From positions 1 to 48,514 of the forward strand of contig NZ_JAGGQJ010000039.1 of the NCBI RefSeq assembly GCF_018613325.1: a stretch of DNA of 48,514 nucleotides. Reading direction: 5' to 3'. The DNA is from Bacillus sp. ISL-34 (GTDB lineage Bacteria; Bacillota; Bacilli; Bacillales; DSM-1321). A program made the position numbers and the translations under genes. Below are positions 45,018 to 48,514 of the stretch, piece by piece; position 1 is the stretch's first letter, and each line of letters opens with the position of its first letter. The notes below the pieces were generated by a model that saw nothing but the letters and a program-made list of their open reading frames with translations, had not been told where the DNA came from and made no database searches.

Positions 45018-45200
45018 ATTAATCGCTTACAAATACATTTTTTAATATAAAATTATTGTTAAAGTGATTAACATGTTAAAACAAAACGTAACATTTGATA
45101 CATGTAATAACAAATGATTTTATTTAGTAGCATTTGTTACAGGTACTAACATTTGTTAATCTCTATGTGTTTATATTAAAATGAAATGGAAACGTTGTCA
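45018..45200. promoter_or_regulatory. Control region of the glucitol-type PTS operon
   Basis: Contains CATTTG/CAAATG dyad (45092-45097 and 45111-45116), two direct CATTTGTTA boxes (45131 and 45150), the palindrome TTAACATGTTAA (45068-45079), and two CcpA cre-like sites: TGGAAACGTTGTCA (45187-45200, one consensus mismatch) and a weaker one at 45018-45031. SorC regulator and catabolite control inferred. Confidence 0.6.
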
Positions 45201-45242
45201 ACAAAAAAAGGAAATTAGATTTAAGAAAAGGATGGTAAAAGA

Positions 45243-45713
45243 ATGAATCGAAAAGATTATTATTATGATGAACATGCACCAAAACCGCAAGTTATTGTTC
45301 CGGCAGTTTCAGCTGTCATATTCCATGGGGAAAAGGAAATTCTTCTTCAAGAACGAGTGGACAACTTGAAATGGTCTATACCTGGGGGCACAATGGAACC
45401 AGGTGAAACAGTGGAAATAGCGATAAAACGAGAGGTAAAAGAAGAAACCGGTTTTGATATAGAGGTAAAACAATTGTTAGGAGTATATAGTGATCCTAAT
45501 CATGTCATAGCCTATACAGATGGAGAGGTTCGACAACAATTCTCTATTTGTTTTTTATGTGTCATTAAAGGGGGTTCTTTGGTAATTAGTAATGAATCGA
45601 AAAGAGTAGCATTTGTTCCTATAAGGGAATTAAACACGATAGATATGCATATAACCCAAAAGATAAGAATTCAGGATGCCTTAGCTGGAAATAATGCGGC
45701 GTTTATAAGATAA
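45243..45713 (+). CDS. NUDIX hydrolase
   Basis: 156 aa. The Nudix box is complete: GGTMEPGETVEIAIKREVKE then ETGFDI, matching Gx5Ex7REUxEExGU. N-terminal extension KPQVIVPAVSAVIFHGEKEIL is typical of the YjhB/ADP-ribose-type Nudix group. Hydrolyses a nucleoside diphosphate-linked compound; substrate not predictable. Divergent from the PTS operon, RBS AAAAGGATGG. Confidence 0.9.
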   Translation: MNRKDYYYDEHAPKPQVIVPAVSAVIFHGEKEILLQERVDNLKWSIPGGTMEPGETVEIAIKREVKEETGFDIEVKQLLGVYSDPNHVIAYTDGEVRQQFSICFLCVIKGGSLVISNESKRVAFVPIRELNTIDMHITQKIRIQDALAGNNAAFIR

Positions 45714-45857
45714 ATTAATCAAGGATTAAATTCAATAAATTAACAAATTATTATCCTGATGATTGGTTAAAATCTACTTAACAAGTGGGTTTAGCTAGCT
45801 AGGATAGTTTATAGACAAAAGATATATATCAATATTTTTTTACAAAGGAGGAATTGG

Positions 45858-46277
45858 GTGAATAAACAAATATGTATTATTAAGAATGAACAAATTAAAC
45901 ATTCATTAGAAAATAATGCGAGGCAGTACTTGGTAGGGAAATTATCACTTCCTCAAACACTTAATCATATAGAGGATGATAAGTTAGAAATTGGTATTAC
46001 TTCTTATACTGATTTTCATAGTGAATCACCTCACTATCATACTCAAGCTTATGAGTACCAATATATAGTTAAAGGTACGACAGAATATATGGATGTAGAA
46101 ACAGGACAAGAATACACCTTCCATCAGGGAGACTTTTATGTGACTCCCCCTGGTATTAAGTATGCTCAACGCTCGCAACCAGGTACAGAAATTTTTTTTA
46201 TAAAAACACCCCCAGGCAATGACAAGAAGATAATTGAGAATACAGATAAAGTTAAAGAATGGTTAAAAGGCAAATAG
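45858..46277 (+). CDS. Cupin-domain protein
   Basis: 139 aa starting at GTG 45858 with AAAGGAGG 8 nt upstream. One cupin with motif 1 (SPHYHTQAYEYQYIVKG; His, His, Glu) and motif 2 (GDFYVTPPGIKYAQ), where the usual final His is replaced by Lys-Tyr, so the metal site may be incomplete. Possible isomerase or oxygenase relative; role unknown. 145 bp after the NUDIX gene. Confidence 0.82.
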   Translation: MNKQICIIKNEQIKHSLENNARQYLVGKLSLPQTLNHIEDDKLEIGITSYTDFHSESPHYHTQAYEYQYIVKGTTEYMDVETGQEYTFHQGDFYVTPPGIKYAQRSQPGTEIFFIKTPPGNDKKIIENTDKVKEWLKGK

Positions 46278-46306
46278 CACAATTGATTTTCAAATAAAGG
46301 AGAAGC

Positions 46307-46434
46307 CATGATAGGACAGGCAAGAGCTATTTTCTTTTGAAAACAAGGAGAGCTTCGGGAACGAACCCTACAACATCAACTGCAAAGAGCCAGTGCTTTA
46401 AACATAATCATCAATGCTATTAGTATTACTGACC
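46307..46434 (+). pseudogene. Tn3-family transposase C-terminal remnant
   Basis: Reads IGQARAIFF, a TGA in place of Gly, then KQGELRERTLQHQLQRASAL and NIIINAIS, which is the conserved C-terminal end of Tn3-type transposases. Ends about 50 bp before the transposon terminal repeat at 46487. The rest of the transposase is absent. Confidence 0.85.
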
Positions 46435-46486
46435 ATTAAAACTTTCTTAACGTTGTTAAAATCGGGGTAATCGTCTTGAAAATGGG

Positions 46487-46524
46487 CTTAACGTTGTAAA
46501 TCCGCATTTTCCTGACGCTACCCC
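46487..46524 (+). mobile_element. Tn3-family terminal inverted repeat (right end)
   Basis: 38 bp whose complement starts GGGGTAGCGTCAGGAAAATG and ends TTACAACGTTAAG, the form of Tn3-family ends (GGGG..., AAATGCG, ...TTAAG). Right after it begins the truncated MocR gene. Confidence 0.8.
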
Positions 46525-46544
46525 TTAATGAACTCCCTCAGTTT

Positions 46545-47478
46545 AATTGATAATGCTCACGAATACTCGCTTATTCGCAGGATTTCAAACCACATGGTAT
46601 AGGTTGCTTTAGATGAACGAAAGAGATCGGACCATGCTATGTAAAATGATTGGTAGAGAATTAGTTTATGGTATAGAAGAACCCGGTTATGACCGAGTAC
46701 GCCTTATATTTAAGGACTATGGAAGATCAGTTAAGCACATTCACCTTGATAAAAATGGAATTAATGTTGCTGAATTAACAGAGAGTGAAGCGAAAGTTGC
46801 TTACGTCACTCCTTCCCATCAATTCCCTTTAGGAATCGTAATGCCAATATCAAGGCGCTTAGAATTGATAGAATGGGCGAAGGAGAAGGGGGGATATGTC
46901 ATCGAAGATGATTACGATAGTGAATTTCGCTACGAAGGAAAGCCCATTCCATCGCTTCAAAGCCTTGATCTGTATGGAAATGTTGTATACATGGGGACTT
47001 TTTCCAAGTCACTAATTCCATCTTTGCGTTTGAGCTATATGGTTCTTCCAACAAATTTGTTAGTAAAGTACAATGAAAACTTTATTGGTTATAAGCAAAC
47101 TGTTTCAAGATTACATCAACATACTCTAAGGCTCTTTATGGAAAGTGGCCAATGGTCAAGGCATTTGAACAAAGTAAGAAATATTTATAAGAAAAAGCAT
47201 AACGCTTTACTTACATCTATTAAAGCTAACATGAATGATCGGGTCCGAATAATTGGTTCTGGTTCTGGTTTACACGTGCGCTTAGAACCCCAGAATAACA
47301 TGACAGAGAAAGAGCTTATCGCTACTGCTAAAGAGAAGGGAGTTTAGTGTATCCCGTGTCCTCATTTTATGAGCGACCACCTTCCCAAGAATATTCTCAA
47401 GTGCTTCTTGGTTTTGCCGGTTTAGATGAGAATGGGATTCATGAAGGAGTTCACTTACTTTCCAAAGCTTGGTTCTAA
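46545..47478 (+). pseudogene. MocR-type regulator/aminotransferase, truncated by Tn3
   Basis: Fold type I aminotransferase domain of a MocR/GabR-type regulator. GIEEPGYDRVR, VTPSHQFPLGIVMP, EDDYDSEFRYEG and the PLP-Lys in GTFSKSLIPSLRLSY are present. The N-terminal GntR DNA-binding part is missing; the Tn3 end lies about 20 bp upstream, and AGFQ remnants precede 46613 with a small rearrangement. A frameshift near 47346 separates the last 40 codons (VYPVSSFYERPPSQEYSQVL). Not functional. Confidence 0.85.
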
Positions 47479-47516
47479 CTAATGCCACTACCTATAAACA
47501 TAAGCATACAAAAAGA

Positions 47517-47554
47517 CGAAGAACCAATAATGTCATTGGCTCTTCGATTTTTTT
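47517..47554 (+). terminator. Terminator of the MocR pseudogene
   Basis: Stem CGAAGAACCAAT (47517-47528) with ATTGGCTCTTCG (47535-47546) and a T run. Confidence 0.85.
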
Positions 47555-47599
47555 AGAACATTATAGTCGTACCTAACTTCACCTGACTGTTAAGGCATT

Positions 47600-47640
47600 T
47601 ATTATAGTCTCTTATTAAGCAACTGCCTGTTAGTTCAAGA
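47600..47640. repeat. Short intergenic repeat, copy 1
   Basis: CTTATTAAGCAACTGCCTGT followed by TAGTTCA resembles CTTATTGAGCTAAGCACCCG at 48470-48500; a shared intergenic motif often seen repeated in Bacillus genomes. Confidence 0.45.
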
Positions 47641-47736
47641 AGACTTACTCCATTATATGGCCCGATTGTTGAATATTGTCCCGGAACACCAACACTGAAA
47701 GGATATTCAAGATAAGCACTCGAAGTAGATTATTGC

Positions 47737-48294
47737 CTAAAATACCCTTTTTTCAGGAGACTGTTTGTTTTTAATCCGATGCTGGAACGACAGAGTCGCA
47801 ATAAATACAGTTACTCCCCACAAGAACAATCCTCCATACGTTACCACATACACCCATATGGCTAACCCTTCGGCGTAACCTTTTGGAAGCACTCCTAAAA
47901 ATTGAAGAGCTGTCAAGAAGCTAATTAGAACTGTCAACACCCCAACTGACCATCCTGATATGATTAATAACCATTTTGGTAATTTCTCCCCCCAGGAAGT
48001 CACGAGAGCTAAAGCAAATAAAGATGCCAGTATCGCCAAGATAGCAGTGAAGTCTATTCCGATGGTATATAACGTATATAGAAAAGCAGATCCTTCCTTT
48101 AATGGATCACCAAACCCTGCTACATCTTGTACAGCTTGTTTTGTTGTAAGTCCTACCGTCGATCCCCATGCCCAAAGCGATTTTAAAATTGCATACGGCA
48201 ACAGTGCAAGAGCTGCAACATAGCCCCATCCTTTAGTCAAATAAGTTTTATCAGCTATTTCTGACCTCATATGTTTCTCATGTTTTAAGCTCAA
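47737..48294 (-). CDS. Integral membrane protein of unknown function
   Basis: 185 aa from TTG 48294, with GGGAG 9 nt upstream. Four hydrophobic segments (GWGYVAALALLPYAILKSLW; YTIGIDFTAILAILASLFAL; LLIISGWSVGVLTVLISFL; VYVVTYGGLFLWGVTVFIAT) and a basic tail (RIKNKQSPEKRV). I do not recognise the family with confidence. No obvious operon partner; a following gene may lie beyond the window. Confidence 0.65.
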   Translation of the reverse strand: MSLKHEKHMRSEIADKTYLTKGWGYVAALALLPYAILKSLWAWGSTVGLTTKQAVQDVAGFGDPLKEGSAFLYTLYTIGIDFTAILAILASLFALALVTSWGEKLPKWLLIISGWSVGVLTVLISFLTALQFLGVLPKGYAEGLAIWVYVVTYGGLFLWGVTVFIATLSFQHRIKNKQSPEKRVF

Positions 48295-48514
48295 AAGACA
48301 TTCTCCCTTCTCGTTTAAGAAATGAAGCCTATTAGTTTTAAAAATTACCTAAAAGTACAAAGTTTCAAAAATCTTCAAATAAGTTCCGCCCTTTATATTC
48401 TTATTCAATCTTAGAGCCTTTTTATTCTTTATAAATCGCACGTTCAAAAGGCCGCCAATTGGCAGCCTGCTTATTGAGCTAAGCACCCGTTAGTTCTATA
48501 AGGAAAAGTGAACC
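48295..48514. other. Intergenic right edge
   Basis: AT-rich region without a gene. Contains a GGCCGCCAATTGGCAGCC dyad near 48450 and the repeat copy matching 47600-47640. Confidence 0.45.

Overview
The window is chromosomal DNA of a low-GC Gram-positive spore former of the Bacillaceae; gene content (OPT transporter with a PqqD-like partner, AsnB very like the Bacillus subtilis enzyme, chb/lic-type PTS, MocR and MerR regulators, purine-rich AGGAGG ribosome binding sites, TTG and GTG starts) suggests Bacillus or Peribacillus. The genus call is inference. I saw no rRNA, tRNA or CRISPR array.

Layout. (1) 0.05-5.2 kb: a leftward disaccharide operon (PTS IIB, IIC, IIA, GH4 6-phospho-glycosidase, ChbG deacetylase) with a divergent GntR/UTRA repressor and paired dyads between them; the set resembles the E. 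coli chb operon, so N,N'-diacetylchitobiose is the likely substrate. (2) 5.6-12.6 kb: asnB, a methyltransferase, a triply frameshifted SDR, an OPT-family transporter overlapping a PqqD-like gene, and a cupin with a Tyr-rich tail. (3) 13-24.8 kb: accessory DNA with an MFS pump, two aldo-keto reductases each divergent from a regulator (LysR, AraC), an LLM flavin monooxygenase-like enzyme, and many remnants (glnA tail, RibD-like fragment, Tn3 transposase, cyclophilin-like lipoprotein, alpha/beta hydrolase). (4) 24.8-37.8 kb: an electrophile-response type island. It holds three AdhR-like MerR regulators and eight promoters with exactly 19 bp between -35 and -10, each spacer filled by a CTTAAAG-N4-CTTTAAG type dyad. 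These promoters precede patB/DUF3737, SDR dehydrogenases, an MFS pump with its merR, a carboxymuconolactone decarboxylase-like (CMD) plus cupin pair, and another merR. The island has been copied and has decayed: fossil pieces of the merR, CMD, cupin, SDR and MFS genes lie among the intact ones. (5) 37.8-45.2 kb: a leftward glucitol-type PTS operon with a SAF-domain Rossmann oxidoreductase, GutM, IIC, IIBC (frameshifted), IIA, a SorC-family regulator, transketolase and a dead HPr paralogue; the transketolase points to a pentitol/tetritol-like or branched-sugar substrate. (6) 45.2-48.5 kb: NUDIX and cupin genes, a Tn3-family end with its 38-bp terminal repeat beside a truncated MocR regulator, and a membrane protein.

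Main points for a second look: the MerR promoter family and its fossil duplicates, a 7-bp triplet repeat that sets the reading frame of an NAD(P)-binding gene (possible phase variation or a fixed slippage mutation), a near-perfect palindrome created at a rearrangement in a fossil merR, and the uncharacterised glucitol-type PTS/transketolase operon. Single-base lesions are common in accessory genes while the long housekeeping genes are intact; read-level checking would separate decay from assembly error.
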